From contig WACJ01000514.1 of assembly GCA_008973525.1 (NCBI GenBank), forward strand, positions 1,426,001-1,490,000: a stretch of 64,000 bases of DNA. Direction: 5' to 3'. Positions 1-12,520 of the stretch are shown here, piece after piece. The stretch is from Stenopsyche tienmushanensis. Taxonomy: Eukaryota > Arthropoda > Insecta > Trichoptera > Stenopsychidae. Numbering within the stretch: the first letter of the stretch is position 1; each line of letters begins with the position of its first letter. The notes under the pieces were generated by a model. It had not been told where the DNA came from and did not search any database. It saw only the letters and a list, made by a program, of their open reading frames with translations. The position numbers and the translations under genes are program-made.

Positions 1-210
1 TTGGCGATAATAATTGATATTTGATCAATGAAAAAATGGGACATCTTCAAATATTCTGATATGGCGAAATGTCTGTCGTTGATAGATGAAATGTTCTTAT
101 CGTTTCCAATTGTGAGACCTTGGTTATTAAGCAAATTATATAGCCGTTGTTTTTGTGTTTTTACAAATATTTTTCAACGTTGATATTGAAATTCCTACAA
201 GTCCTTTGTA

Positions 211-935
211 TTCTCCACGATACACACCTATAACCCCAAGGGGAGCCAACTCTACGCCCGTGGGCAAAGATTGAACCCCTGGAGTAATGGCGATGAGTAA
301 CATCGTTGGTTTGCTCATCAAACGCAGCTGGTGTAGCCCAGCTAATATGAGTTGGGTGCGCAGGTCACCCTGTGCTGTGTACCCATAAAAGGATGTGTGG
401 AATAGCTGATTACAGTAGTTGGCAGAGACTGTATCAAAGGCTCACCATTATCCTCAAGAGCCTAGGCATATAGGGGAAAACGGTTTTAGGCTGTTCGAAC
501 GGCGGCTCGTCTCCGTGGCTAGGTACTAAGAATGACCGAACCGATACGAGTTCCACGGGAAAGGGGTAGCCCCTGCAGTCCGTCATCTAATGTAGCCCCC
601 TTCAAACTGAGGTTGGATTCGTATTGGCAGTGAACCCGCGATATTCTCCCTTGAATTTAACTTCAACCTTTCTCTTTCCTTCTCCATCGCACCTTCGGCT
701 GCACATAGTCTGAAGCTAGTTTTCCTGGGGAAACCTCGCCTCCTTTATAGGGCGCAGAGCAAAAGGGGCGGTCACCTGAACGCTCTGCGCGTATTGTTTC
801 TCGTAGAACTAAAATATTAGTGAAAGACTCTGTGAAGCTAGTCCGGGCTATCCCGGAACAGATCATACAGCAGCGCAGGAAGTAGGGTTGATCATAATGA
901 CTCTCCAATCCATCAGGCGCTGTCTGTTCGCCTGT
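211..935 (-). repeat. Repeat A, copy 1 (unclassified interspersed repeat)
   Basis: About 725 bases that recur, diverged, near 3.6-4.2, 33.1-34.4, 39.8-41.4 and 51.4-52.05 kb. The constant end, read here from the left, begins near CCCATAAAACC-like sequence; the opposite end is at a different point in each copy. In the minus direction part of it (663-938) stays open for 91 codons and shares FLRCCMI-type peptide with the 51-kb copy, so it may derive from coding sequence. I do not recognise the family. The minus strand is chosen because a fixed 3' end with variable 5' ends suggests retroposition. Confidence 0.7.
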
Positions 936-936
936 C

Positions 937-1900
937 AAGTCCTATGTATTTTCGTTTAAAATTTTTGCATTTTTTTCATACCATTAAGCAATCCATTGTT
1001 AATTACCTACACTGTCCAATGTGATTGTAGTGAACACGTGCCCCACCTGACATACGGGGGTTGCTATCTTCGTCGCTACGACTTGAAGATCGCATTGTTC
1101 GCACGCAAACCGCTGTTGGGAGCATCTTGGCACGATGCGTAATCGATTGCGAGATCGATCGCAGCGCAATCCGTAACAATGGTACCGACCCACGAGTCGG
1201 CTGCAATGAACGACGGAACACGTTTATGATTTCATTCTCTCGGTGATAGAGGTCGAAATAAGGCAGGTGCTGCAAGTGACCAATAAAATGTCGAACAATT
1301 GGCACAACATATTTATTTAATTAATATACAAGGAGAACCAGTGGCAAGCAAGCGAGCGTGCGTGATACGGAGCAAGCGGGTGATGATTCATCCGAGAGTA
1401 GACGCTTTGTCGGAGAGTTTTCTTGAATTAGAAGTTGATCGTCTTCTCGAAGATCCTCCCTTATTGGGATTCAGAAACGAAGAGATAAACTCCCCCCTCC
1501 CTATTCGCTGAGATCCTCCGTCCATCCTTCCTCGTATTGGGCGCATTTTCTTCCTGGCTTTGACAATTGGTGGGCAATTTTACAGTTTTGATAATTCGCT
1601 GCTGATGTGATAATACCTCATGGTCCGGAGTGGCATCATCATCTAAGTATCACTACTCTTTTGCAGAAATATTTTCTTGAAAATAAAAAAATCCGAAAGT
1701 GATAAGTTTGCAATTTTCCCAGGATTTCCTTCCACGTTACAGTGATAAAAATTATTGATTCGCCATAATTGATTCACGTTAAATAAAATATAGAATTACA
1801 TATATGGATATAGACTAAATTTTACATTGTGATATTTTTACGAGCATTTCCATGGAAGCACCAAAGACAAAATAACTTAAAGATTGTTTGTATTTTACAG
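937..1900. other. Non-coding stretch upstream of the first visible cadherin exon
   Basis: A moderately GC-richer patch (about 1020-1240) contains an imperfect inverted repeat around GATTGCGA...CGCAATC, then AT-rich DNA leads to the splice acceptor at 1900. I looked for the missing upstream exon of the duplicated module (the counterpart of 4648-4758) and did not find it here, so it is presumably off the window. Confidence 0.4.
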
Positions 1901-4900
1901 CCGTCGAAAGAGTGACATTCTTGGATTTGGAATTGAATAATCCTCCATACGTTTCTGCTAATATCGAAACGAATGGTGCATTAGTACTACGATTACTGGA
2001 GAGCTTCCGAAATTACGAATCTTTTGAAACTTCCCTAAGGATGACCGTATTGGTGACACTCAGATGCAGTCGAGAAACCAGAACATTGGTAAATGCTCAA
2101 TGTTCATTTGATGCGTTTTCATATTTGGATAGTTGATGGAAATTGCATAACTTTATCATTGCAGACTGTAGTCACCAACATCAGAGATACGAACAACCAC
2201 GCTCCAGTATTTTCGCCAATAAGCTCGTACAATTTCAGCGTGTTTTTGCCAATAATGGCTGGTTTTTCCATCAGTCAGATATATGGTGATATAATCGTGA
2301 GAGATTTGGACATTACGAACGTAAATATAATACCCATGATTGAAACCAACGATAACTTTAGATTGGTTTATAAAGAAGTGGATTGTACCGGTAAAAACTA
2401 TAAACTTTCTCTGGAAGCAACTAGGACCATAACTTCACTAGATTCTCCCATTTCCCTCTTTATTATGGCTCGGGTTATTATATTTTATTAATTAATGAGC
2501 ATTTTTTTCAAACTGGACCATGAATAATAAAAATATTTTATATTTAGGATAATGATACAACTGGATATCCACCACTTAGTAATTTTGGAACAGTAAGAGT
2601 GGAAAAGAATTCAGAAACAACAATGGATTTTATATTTGAAAAACCATATTACCAGAGTATTTATGACTTCGGATTAAGATTTGAAGAGACCATCAGACTA
2701 TTGAATTACAGAAGAAACGTAACTTATTCGCTTGAAGGATGTAAGTTATATTGTACTTGAAAAAATAATGTTTTATTTTTGATTAATGTATGATAGTAAT
2801 AATTAATTGAAGCTAAATGTAGAGAGGTATAAAATTCAATTCACAAAAGCAGTTGGACTCATAATTCAAACCTATTTATAAAACGCGATTGTCGAAACAC
2901 ATCAAAACAGAGGATATAATCGGGATATAGCTTTTTGGTTTCAGATATGGTTATGAGATGAATTGAACGTAATTGCCGATTCTTGCATCGATGGTTTTGT
3001 TCGATATTTTGTTAATATGATGTTTATTATTTTTAGCTTGGACTCAGTATTTCGACATTCTTGATTACGGAAACGGAACAGTTTTAATCACATCTTCTTA
3101 TATACCCGATGATGTTATTCAAAATACGGACTCTATGATATTTTCATTAAATGCAAAAAGTAACTCTTCGACAAATGTTGAATCCATTGCATCGACTGCA
3201 ATACACGTTTCATTCGTTAGAGGTAAATTTCTTTTAAGTTTTTGAAAATTCATTGAAATAAAAATATCGGAATAGCCTACGTATTCTATTATCTATATTG
3301 GAGGAGATTTGTTAAAAAATGGAAGACGGTTAGAAAGAAGCAAAAACTGTTGATCTGTTCAGGATGCTATTTTAAAGCTCCGATTTTTCAGCACAGCTTC
3401 TTTCATAATTATTTTCAATGCGTGCTTGAGAACAGTGGCTAAAATACACATTTTCTCAGTCTAAGCTTGTGGCTCAATTTCTCGCCCCCAATGGTGTCAG
3501 ATCTAAAATTCCCCCTCCCGTTTGATTTATATTAATTTTTAATAATCCACGTGTGTTAATTTTTGAACAGTTTATTATTTCACGTCATAATGCATTTACT
3601 AAAGGTATTTTAAATTCAGTAATAGTTCATCCTTAAAATTCAGGGTGGGTGTTAAACTGCACGATGCCCACCCATAAAACCACAAGGGGAGGGGAGACAA
3701 CCCTACAACTCGTGGGCAATGGTTGAACCTCTGAGGTAATGATGTAGAGTAGAGGTGTGCGAAAGTAACCTTGTCGGCTTGCTCATCAAACGCTGCTGGA
3801 GTAGCCCAGCTAACATGAGTTGGGTGCGCAGGTTACCCTGTGCTGCGTACTCATAAAGGGGTGTGTGGAACAGCCGATTACAGTAGTTGGTGGAGACTGT
3901 GTCAAAAGCTCACCACTATCCTCAACAGCCTAGGCAAACAGGGGAGACGGTTTTAGGTTATTCGAACGGCGACTCGTCTCCGCGGCTAGGTACTAAGAAT
4001 GACCGAACCGATATGAGTACGAGGAAATGGGTAACCCCTGCAGTCCGTCATCTGCTGCAGTTCCTTGAAGTTTAGCTTAACCCTTGTCTTTCCTCTTCCA
4101 TCGCATCTTAGGGTGCATATGGTTTGAAGCTGGTCTTTCTTGCGGAAACCTCGCCTCCTTTGTGATGGTGGGTATCTTCTTCGCCCACTTTTCACAGTAT
4201 TTTCTACCTCCTATCAGGAACGGCTCAGCGTCTTAACGACTCGCCATTTCTGACACCAGTGTAAAATGGATCGAGTGGTAGCGAGTGCTATCAGGTCGCG
4301 AAGGAACCTTTCGATGGGATGGAAGTGAACGGCTGCTGATTGAAATACATATCGTCTTAACTATTTCCTTTATAAGAAAGTCCTGACTGTGGGAAGGCCA
4401 TTAAGACTATTTGACGACTCCCACTTATTGTATGTCATCATCGAACCGATAACCGTATAGATGTCGTTGTTTCAGACATAATGACCATATAAGATGTCAC
4501 TGTTAATTTAACACATAGCATCTAAAGAAAGACGGAAGATATCAATCACTGTTTTAGCGAATTTAACAGATTAACAGTGCCATCGTGTAGGGATACCATT
4601 TCCCACACTCTAAAATACATATTTTACTAATATTTTTCAATTTATAGAACAAAACTGTCAAATTGAAGGAATATCTAATTGGGCTACTGAATATAATGTG
4701 AATATTTTGGATACCGATAGCAGCACAGTATTAATAAGAAACACAGAAAACATAGTAGGTAAGTTTTCTCGCAGGGCTTTAAAAATCCAAATTTATAAAA
4801 AATGTATATTATAAACTATTTTTAATACTGTTGCGCGGTATCACTGTCGATGGATGGTAAGGCGTTAATAGATGAAATATTAATAACATGTTCACGGATG

Positions 4901-6219
4901 TACTGTGGCGGTATCCTGATAGTATATTTGTGAGCATGGAAAGATCAGGATGTTCGAAATAAATTTCTATTACATTTTGTATACATTTAAGCGATCGCCA
5001 ACATATTGTTTAACAGAAGCGTTCAAACACGACCACCATTTAATGTAATAACATAAAAACTTTTTCATAAATTGTTGTGTAATATAATACTGTATATAAT
5101 TTGTAGATATCATATCTGTTGACGATATGCCATTTGAGTTAAATAGTCCACCCTACGTCCGAATAGATTTCATATTCAATGAAACCATTTCATGGCTTGA
5201 TGTGGGGCTTCTGCCTAGATTTTCATCATACGAGAGAAATGAACAATCGTTTAAAATTACATCGATCATAACGTTCAAGTGCACTAGAAACATCAGAAAT
5301 CTGGTTAAAAATTATTTTATTTCAAGCATAAATGAATATTGAATATATTTATTGATCTTAAGATTTATAAATTCGCTTCATTTTCAGACGCTGGTTATTA
5401 ATATAAAAGATACCAACAATCATTCGCCGGTATTTTATCCAACGGGTTATTATAATTTCGATATTTTGGCACCAGTGGGAACTAATTTTCCAGTCAGTAC
5501 AGTATATGGAGAAATAATTGTCGAAGATATTGATCTCACAAATATCGGCATAATAGCACTTATTGATCCAAATGACTTTTTCCGCATCGAATACAAGGGT
5601 GTCGATCAAACCGGAAAGAATCACACTCTTGTTTTGAGTACTGTGAGAAACATCACTTCAAATTTGATTTTTGACTTTCTTATGAGCGCCACGGTAAGAA
5701 TCATTGGGATTTGTCTTATTTTTGATTAACATAATTTTTAAACACTCGTGAAAAATTAATGAACATTGAAGGACTATGATCAAACTGGTGACATGCCTAG
5801 AAGAACATTTGCTAATGTTTCTATAAGTACAAACTTAATGAGTACATCAAATGAAGGAATGCTTTTTGAAAATACTGTTTACAAAGGAATTTACAAAGAC
5901 GAAAGGATTCATCTGGAAGATCCAATCAGACTTAAATCGGGTTTTAATGATGCTATTGAATTTTCTTTCGAAGGCGGTATGTAAAATATTAGCTTATTTA
6001 AACAACTTTTACAATTCGCCAGATTGATTTAAAATGCTGTTTTCAGACGATTCAAAATATTTCACATTGGATAAAAAAGAAATTGATCTTAGTTTGGATC
6101 TGAAGGCATCACTTTTAACAAAGAAAATTTTAGCAGAAAAGGGCTCATTCGATTTTAAAATATTGGCAACAGACTCAATTGTGACTGAAGTAGTGACTGT
6201 ACAAATTACTATTGAATAA
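1901..6219 (+). CDS. Secreted cadherin-like protein, 3' part of a multi-exon gene (5' incomplete)
   Basis: Nine exons fit GT-AG splice sites: 1901-2088, 2165-2473, 2548-2740, 3037-3222, 4648-4758, 5107-5303, 5388-5693, 5772-5976 and 6047-6219. With one base carried in from a missing upstream exon they read as one open frame of about 622 residues ending in TAA at 6217-6219. Cadherin-repeat linkers are visible: DTNNHAPVF (exon 2) and DTNNHSPVF (exon 7), variants of the calcium-binding DxNDNxPxF motif, plus ARDNDTTGYPPLS across exons 2/3. Such proteins mediate calcium-dependent adhesion outside the cell. No hydrophobic membrane segment or cytoplasmic tail follows the last repeat, so a secreted product is inferred; a signal peptide would lie upstream of the window. 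Exons 1-4 and 6-9 match in order, intron phase and approximate length (188/197, 309/306, 193/205, 186/173 nt), which indicates tandem duplication of an exon module. Intron 4 contains repeat A. The cadherin call is firm; orthology is unknown. Confidence 0.85.
3643..4172 (-). repeat. Repeat A, copy 2, inside cadherin intron 4
   Basis: This copy keeps the complete constant end: a stem-loop made of GGTGGGTGTTA and, about 20 bases later, GCCCACCC, followed by ATAAAACC. It lacks the distal part seen in copy 1 and breaks off near 4172. It sits wholly inside the intron between exons 3037-3222 and 4648-4758 and does not disturb the splice sites. Confidence 0.75.
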
Positions 6220-6242
6220 TCGTTATGATATATACATTAAAA

Positions 6243-6248
6243 AATAAA
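6243..6248 (+). terminator. Polyadenylation signal of the cadherin-like gene
   Basis: A canonical AATAAA lies 24 bases after the stop codon of the last cadherin exon, in AT-rich sequence. The position fits a very short 3' UTR. Inferred from position and motif only. Confidence 0.5.
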
Positions 6249-6249
6249 T

Positions 6250-8309
6250 TGTATTATATAATACGTCGTAGTATATTTATCGTGAGTTAACCTAAATCCT
6301 AACCCAACAAAACTCCCGCTTTGGGTCACCCAGATATGTCACCCACGTGTTCGAAAATCATATTCAAAACATTTCTATCGATCAGTCATTGAATAAATAA
6401 TGGATTTAATGATGACAGGTTGACATTTATATATATAAAAATCAATGTGTGCCTGATTTCTGTGGAAAATTAGAGGGAATGGCCACAAGGCTTCCGTGTT
6501 CAACTGGTCCGAATTTCGGACCACTGATACTTTCGAACGCTTCGCGTTACGTTTATATCTGGATGCGTTGGATACATAATTTTAGCATGATTGTTGCCAT
6601 TACTTGGTAGAAATACCCCTTGACCTCGTATAACACGGTCATATAGTTCCATAAAAATGTCGTGTAATATAAATGCGCGTATTACGAAATATACGCCCGA
6701 GTTCATCATCATCATGTCCGGTATAAATGTATCACAAATACATGTTAATTAATGTTTATTTTTTAAATTTTTAAATCTTGTTATATCAAAACCGGATTGT
6801 ATAATGACAGTGTTATATAGGACTCGCCTATTTTGGGGTGATATGTAATAAACATTCTACCCCAAAATAGGCGTGTATAATTCCCATACAGGGGATATTC
6901 CCTGTAAGTGAATAATGGAAGAGCTATGAATAATATGGAATCTGCCCTGACAGTTTGAGTGTGGAATAGGGTCAGGTAATGATGACTCTTAAATTAAATG
7001 ATTTTTGAGTTTGCAATTAAATGATTTTTATCTAATTCTGGGGTTTTGATCTTCATTTTTATCCACAGACTGAAATTGATCCTCAACCTTTGCAAAATGA
7101 ATCAAGATATAAAATTCATCATAAAAATATAAATTTACTTGCGTTACGTCTGACTGTACTGGACAGGTTCTATTAAACATATTTTTTATTGTGCAATATA
7201 ATGAAAACGTGTGTAATTTCGTATTATGGAATTTAAAATTATACTCTATTGGGTTTTTATGTACTTTATGTACGAGAAATAAGATTGAATCTTTGGGTCA
7301 TCAATCATAGCCAGGGTCAATCATTGAATTAGTGCTCGAAACAGGAAAATCCAAATTTGCTCAACTATAAGTAGACACATTTTGACTCCACAAAGAAGCG
7401 AGTAAAATTTGAATATTTTCGTTAAAAAAATCTCACAATCATATTCTATCTGGAATTCAATTCTTCAGATCGGACGTCTTTGCCATTGCATTTTTAGCAC
7501 CGCATTCTGTACTTCTATTATGGGTCGATCGAGCCGTAATACCATTAAGAGTAACCGACAATACCTTTTTTCGTGTCAGGGTTCTCGTAACTGGGACACG
7601 TGGGTCGGACATACCACGTTGGATGAATGGGACACCACAGATCAATCAATGTTTCTATGGATAAATAATTTAATTGTTAGCATATGACGAGTATGTTCAT
7701 TAGACAATAGTGTCTTGAGTACCAAGGATCCATTGACGCGGCTAAATCACGAGTACATGGTACCGGAAAGGTTGAACGTAAAGCATATTTGTTCGACAAG
7801 TAAAAACTAAAATCAGAATCGCAATTTTAAACAATTTAAATAGTAATTATGTGATTTGCCATGGATTATTAATTTTGAAAAAATCATCAGCCAGCTTAAA
7901 AAAATTAAATTTACTTGTGTCCGGGTCAACAACATTATGACCTCAGTTATTTCAGACTTATTGAATCCTATAATTTATGTATAAGTACCAAATTGCATAA
8001 TTTTATGATCTAAAAGTGGTGATTTTTGGGCGTAGTAAGTCTTCTGGAAAAGATCCTAATTCGGAATATCCGAATATTTGATGAATAAATTAACTTAACT
8101 CTATCAAAACACGATACATTTTATTTAACGCTGCCTTATTGTTTAGGATGTAACATATGAAGTTGCCGAATTTCAATCAGTCAGATTCTGTGCAATATTT
8201 TTGTGTTAACTAACATCATATTGTCATCATCAATTATCTTTGAATGTGGGGTTATTATTTTTTTTATGTCCGTTAATATGATGTTGCTTCAAAAATTTGC
8301 AAAAATTTA
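6250..8309. other. Intergenic DNA without recognisable genes
   Basis: AT-rich sequence between the cadherin gene and the pogo-like MITE. Open frames here (for example 7409-7687) show no recognisable motif, no splice structure and overlap frames on the other strand. Only the hairpin at 6825-6873 stands out. Confidence 0.5.
6825..6873. repeat. Perfect 14-bp inverted repeat (hairpin)
   Basis: CGCCTATTTTGGGG at 6825-6838 and its exact reverse complement at 6860-6873, with a 21-base loop. It lies in the intergenic region after the cadherin gene. It may be the core of a small foldback element; no function can be read from it. Confidence 0.75.
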
Positions 8310-8916
8310 CAGCTGACCCACGGTAATCCGACACATTTTGCAAGGCGGTGTCGGATTATACAATTTGTCGGACTGTAGAGTACTGACTCCGACCCCTTGT
8401 AGTCCGGAAATTTTAGAAAGGAGTACTTGTAATCTGAAAAAATATGAAATTAGATAAAGATACATAGACAATGCAAGGTTTCATATTATTGAATTAACGT
8501 CAGAAAAACAATGGCCATAGCAGTTATAAATAATATAAACCTGTTACCGTCATCAAACGTATTTTAACTCTCCCTTGGTAGCTATAAAGTCTTCTTATTG
8601 TTATCTCCTTGTAAAAAAGATTTTGCTTTCGTGGCCAATATGAGCTCAGAAATAGGGGTATGTACAAAGCTTCTTCCCCGTCTGGATGATTAGCTTTCGT
8701 GAAAGTTTGCTTTTTGTCTGGCCCACAATTAATAGTGGAGATGAACTTTTGAATGCTCTCGTGACTTTTTTATTATAAATAGTGGATCAAGAATTACACT
8801 TTTGCATTTTTTACATTGATGAAGCTTTAACGAACATATGTACTATACTTCTATTGGGATGTCGGATTATAGGGGGCGCCGGATTAGACTGGGCCTGGAT
8901 TATCGCGAGTTTACTG
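8310..8916. mobile_element. pogo/Tigger-like MITE (non-autonomous Tc1-mariner superfamily element)
   Basis: The element starts CAGCTGACCCACGGTAATCC and its other end, read on the minus strand, starts CAGTAAACTCGCGATAATCC. Both begin with CAG and share TAATCC at the same distance, as in pogo-type termini. TA lies directly outside both ends (8308-8309 and 8917-8918), the expected target duplication. Subterminal AATCCGAC-type motifs recur in both orientations near both ends. No transposase reading frame is visible in the 607 bases, so it would have depended on an autonomous relative. Confidence 0.7.
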
Positions 8917-9230
8917 TACTTTTAAAATATGATAGACTGTATGAAAAACACAATGTAAAATTAATAAATAATATTATCAATGGGTTGGCAAGTCAGAGAA
9001 TAACTCGTTCGCATTAAAATAACTCGAGTAAGTCAAAGTCATCGCGATGGAGAGCATTCAGAAGCCATGGTGGAATCTAATCTACATGATGCATTGTCAG
9101 GAAAAAACAGGAAAGTATTACAATATGAAACTACTTGGACTACCTGAGGTAATATTATTGTAAGATCTTGAATCACATTTTCCAAATTAAATTAGAAAAT
9201 CTTGTTTTATCTCTCTCTTATTCACTATAT

Positions 9231-9250
9231 CAGTGGTTCTCAACCGGTGG
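9231..9250 (+). mobile_element. hAT-type terminal sequence, single end only
   Basis: CAGTGGTTCTCAACCGGTGG resembles the widespread hAT terminus beginning CAGTGGTTCTCAA. I did not find the matching inverted end nearby, so this is at most one end of a decayed element. Confidence 0.4.
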
Positions 9251-11558
9251 TAAGATGGTGGAGAAGGGAAAGAAAATGCGATGGATTTCAAAGCCGAGAT
9301 CTTCTTAGAACATATTTATTTGCTTCACTTTAAATTGGCTGCGGTTACAAGGCGTAAACCGTTTTCAAAATAGACAATGGTGTAGCTTAATATCAAAACG
9401 TAAAACAAAAACTTAATACTACAACTTTAACTCGAAGACTTAAATCTAACAAGCTTAAGCTAAACTAAGACTACTGCTCTGAATTAAAGCTAAATCCTAA
9501 CTGATTGCCGTTTGATTCAATAAAAGTGACTTAAGCCAAATCATCTTAAGGAATATATTGATGTTATTAGAAAATTATGATTTGACTTGAATCAAATGAA
9601 TTAAAAGACCGACACATTATGTTAATACTTTTAAAAAAATCCTAAGTTGATTTAATGAGTCGAAGACTTAATAAGCTCTAATTATGGCAATTTTCATAAA
9701 ATTAAAACACCTCCTTGATTATTTTATACTAATCATGCATATGATTTTATAGCCTATCGTTAGTTAACATCAACATTGTTTTTAAATACCATACAATTTA
9801 ACGTTTCTTATTGAATACTTGATCTAATTAACGTTTCGTTATGCATATTAATTGTGATTGTAAACAAATTTTTGGTAGATTTTAAGCAAATGCAGCTTGT
9901 TTTTATAAAGTTTTGGCTGTTTTCATGCTGCTTTAATTTATACAGGCAAAGTAATTCGTTTATTGAAAGTTCATGTATACAAGAACTGATGCGATTTAAT
10001 AATCCACATGGGCTCAAGTTCCTAAGACCACAAGCTTGGAAAACATAGATAATGAAAAAACTTTTCTTCGTCGACGAAAGGTAAAGAATTAATTAAACTA
10101 AACGGACGAAGTTTTCCCAAATAAATTGCGTCGTAAAGGTGTTTTACATATTTTCCACGAAAACCATACTACAAATTTGCAAATATTAGGAATTAATACG
10201 GTTTTTTTCCAAATTCAAAATGCATTTGTCGTCATTTGGATGCTTGAAAATCGAACGTCTTATCGTAAAGATGTGACTCAATAGTGTATCACTTTCTCCG
10301 ACATAATGAGACTTCGTGTTCGAGACTCTAAAAAAATTGAATAGGCACTTAAGAGAATCGACTGTGTCTGGTTCTGTCTATAATTTAGTCGGCTTGTCTG
10401 TCCAACATTCATCAATGAGCGTGTTGAATGAATGTTTACGCTGCTATTGGCGATAATCTGAGTCACACACGTATAGATAATTGGACAATGCCGATTTGTA
10501 TTGGAAAATTACAATTATTATGAATTCATAATGACCAACCAGCTAGAAAAATCAATCTAAATGGTTATTAGTATTTAAAGCAAATACCCGGATAGCGAAA
10601 TGTCATTGGTTTGAGTACTTTTTAACATAATGTAAAAGATCGTTTACGTGTTATGAAAGGAAAAAAAATCATATTTCTATGGATGAAATTTTACTTTTCA
10701 AATATGATAAGGATTATTGAAATATTAATTTTAGATAGGGGGAAAAATCTATTATATCAGGGATGAGCGAGATTATCATTCATTTTAAATTATACTTTAA
10801 TTATTGTTGTAAAACTAGGCACACATAGGCATTCCTTTATGATTTTATTAATCACCTCAGATATTTTTTCTAATTCTGGAATTAATGCCAATGTATTATT
10901 ATAAATTAACGTTGATCTAACCAGTTTACTTATAAATAACGTCGAGAGACTTTAAGATCCAAATAAGAGCATTTAATTAGTATAATATATGTTAATATGT
11001 ATTCTATTTTAGATTTAATTACATGGAATTCTAATGGTTATTAACGTTATATACGTAAATAAGTGGCTCATATAACCCTAAACGAGAGCGAGAGATACTC
11101 CAAGCCTAGACCTCTATGTTTGTCCCAGCGTAGACGAAGTCTTCCGACGGATCTATTACCACTCAGTCCCGAATCAGCCAGAATCTAATATGGCACCGGA
11201 ATCTGTGAGTCGGCATTCGCGCTACATAACTTGGTCAATGAAGCTGTTAATTGACGCTTTGTCGTACATGTCCATGACCTCTCTCAATTGGATTTCATGT
11301 ATTTGTAATATGAGGTTTTATTCCGGAGAAGTTTGGAATATTAACGTTAGTTGTGGCATAATGAATACATTCAAAAACATCCTCCCTAATTTGCATTCGG
11401 AGTACACTCCTTGTAATTTGATTCATTGTGGTATTTCTCTGAACGTGATAAATTTGTATCCTGGTCAAAACAATGCATAGTTTTAATATCGATGGGGAGT
11501 TTATTAGTACAAATTTAATTTTAAAATATTCGTTTTCAAAAAACAGCATTTAATATTA
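9251..11558. other. Intergenic DNA without recognisable genes
   Basis: AT-rich. Open frames at 9808-10048, 10278-10466 and 11190-11549 are short, overlap each other on opposite strands and show no recognisable domain. Nothing else is visible. Confidence 0.5.
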
Positions 11559-11950
11559 GGCTGAGTCATAAATAGTTGCCGGCAAAAATGAGCCGTTATA
11601 ATTATTCGGTTTTACCCTTGATGAGTCATATGTAGTGGTGAGTTTAGGATATCATTAGATAGATATAAATCTTATCAGTTTTTTAACAACTGTTAACTGT
11701 GTCTTATCTTGTGTTATAGTATTTCTTACCCATAAAATGGAAAATCAAAAAGTGCTTTTTCGTCAAATAATGCTTTGGGAATTTAAATAAGACAAAATCG
11801 AGAGAAATTGGTTTTTAAAATTTCTTGCTTTTCTTGACTACTATCTATTCTGCTCTTTGCAGAATTATTTAAATGGAAAAAAAATCATATTTGATGAGGA
11901 AGTGAATTATGCTATCGAAAAAAAAATCGGCAAATACTTATGACTCGATC
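11559..11950 (+). mobile_element. Internally deleted mariner element
   Basis: Imperfect terminal inverted repeats of about 25 bases (left GGCTGAGTCATAAATAGTTG; right, on the minus strand, GATCGAGTCATAAGTATTTG) are flanked by TA at 11557-11558 and 11951-11952. Inside, the transposase start survives as MENQKVLFRQIMLWEFK (11737-11787, then a stop). The C-terminus survives as a separate 40-codon frame (11821-11943) containing DYYLFCSLQNYLNGKK, where the first D corresponds to the third catalytic aspartate of mariner transposases. The middle of the gene is deleted, so the copy is dead or usable only as a substrate. Confidence 0.85.
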
Positions 11951-12520
11951 TAATTACATTAGTAAATAATTTATAGGCTGAACAATGCCTCTCACATATG
12001 GACTAAATCAAGACTGAGACGAACGATCGAAAATTTATTGTTAAGGTGATTTTTTCCATAACCTAAATTTGAGACTGAGCTTCAAGAATCTAGGTGATCG
12101 AACCCACTATACCAAGATTTGGTCCAATCAATTTCAATCTAATATTATTAATAACGACTTGCTTACACAGATATGCCAGATAATATATTCACAGCAACTA
12201 ATAGACAGCAGAAATCATTAGAATTTAGTTCTTTATCTCAACGTACCTCTTAAGTTTGAGACTATATCTACTGCCGTTGGGTAGTTTCAAATAAATCACG
12301 TAGTTTTTAATAATATAAAGGTGGATTAGAGCATTATTAAACACAGTGTCCGTGATGGTATTTAGATATTGTAGATTGTTATTGGACCATTTCAGAAAGA
12401 TTTTATACGCCTCTCTAGTCTAGAATGTCATTCCAGATAGTTTGAAGTCTGGATAAAAAGAAGGAATGTTTTATTTATTTGTCTCCAATATATTTTGCCA
12501 TACATATAACAAGATAATCC

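Noticed and set aside
1299..1511. 70-codon frame as a possible missing upstream cadherin exon
   Set aside because: The peptide does not resemble exon 4648-4758, its counterpart in the second module, and no fitting splice donor in the right phase was seen.
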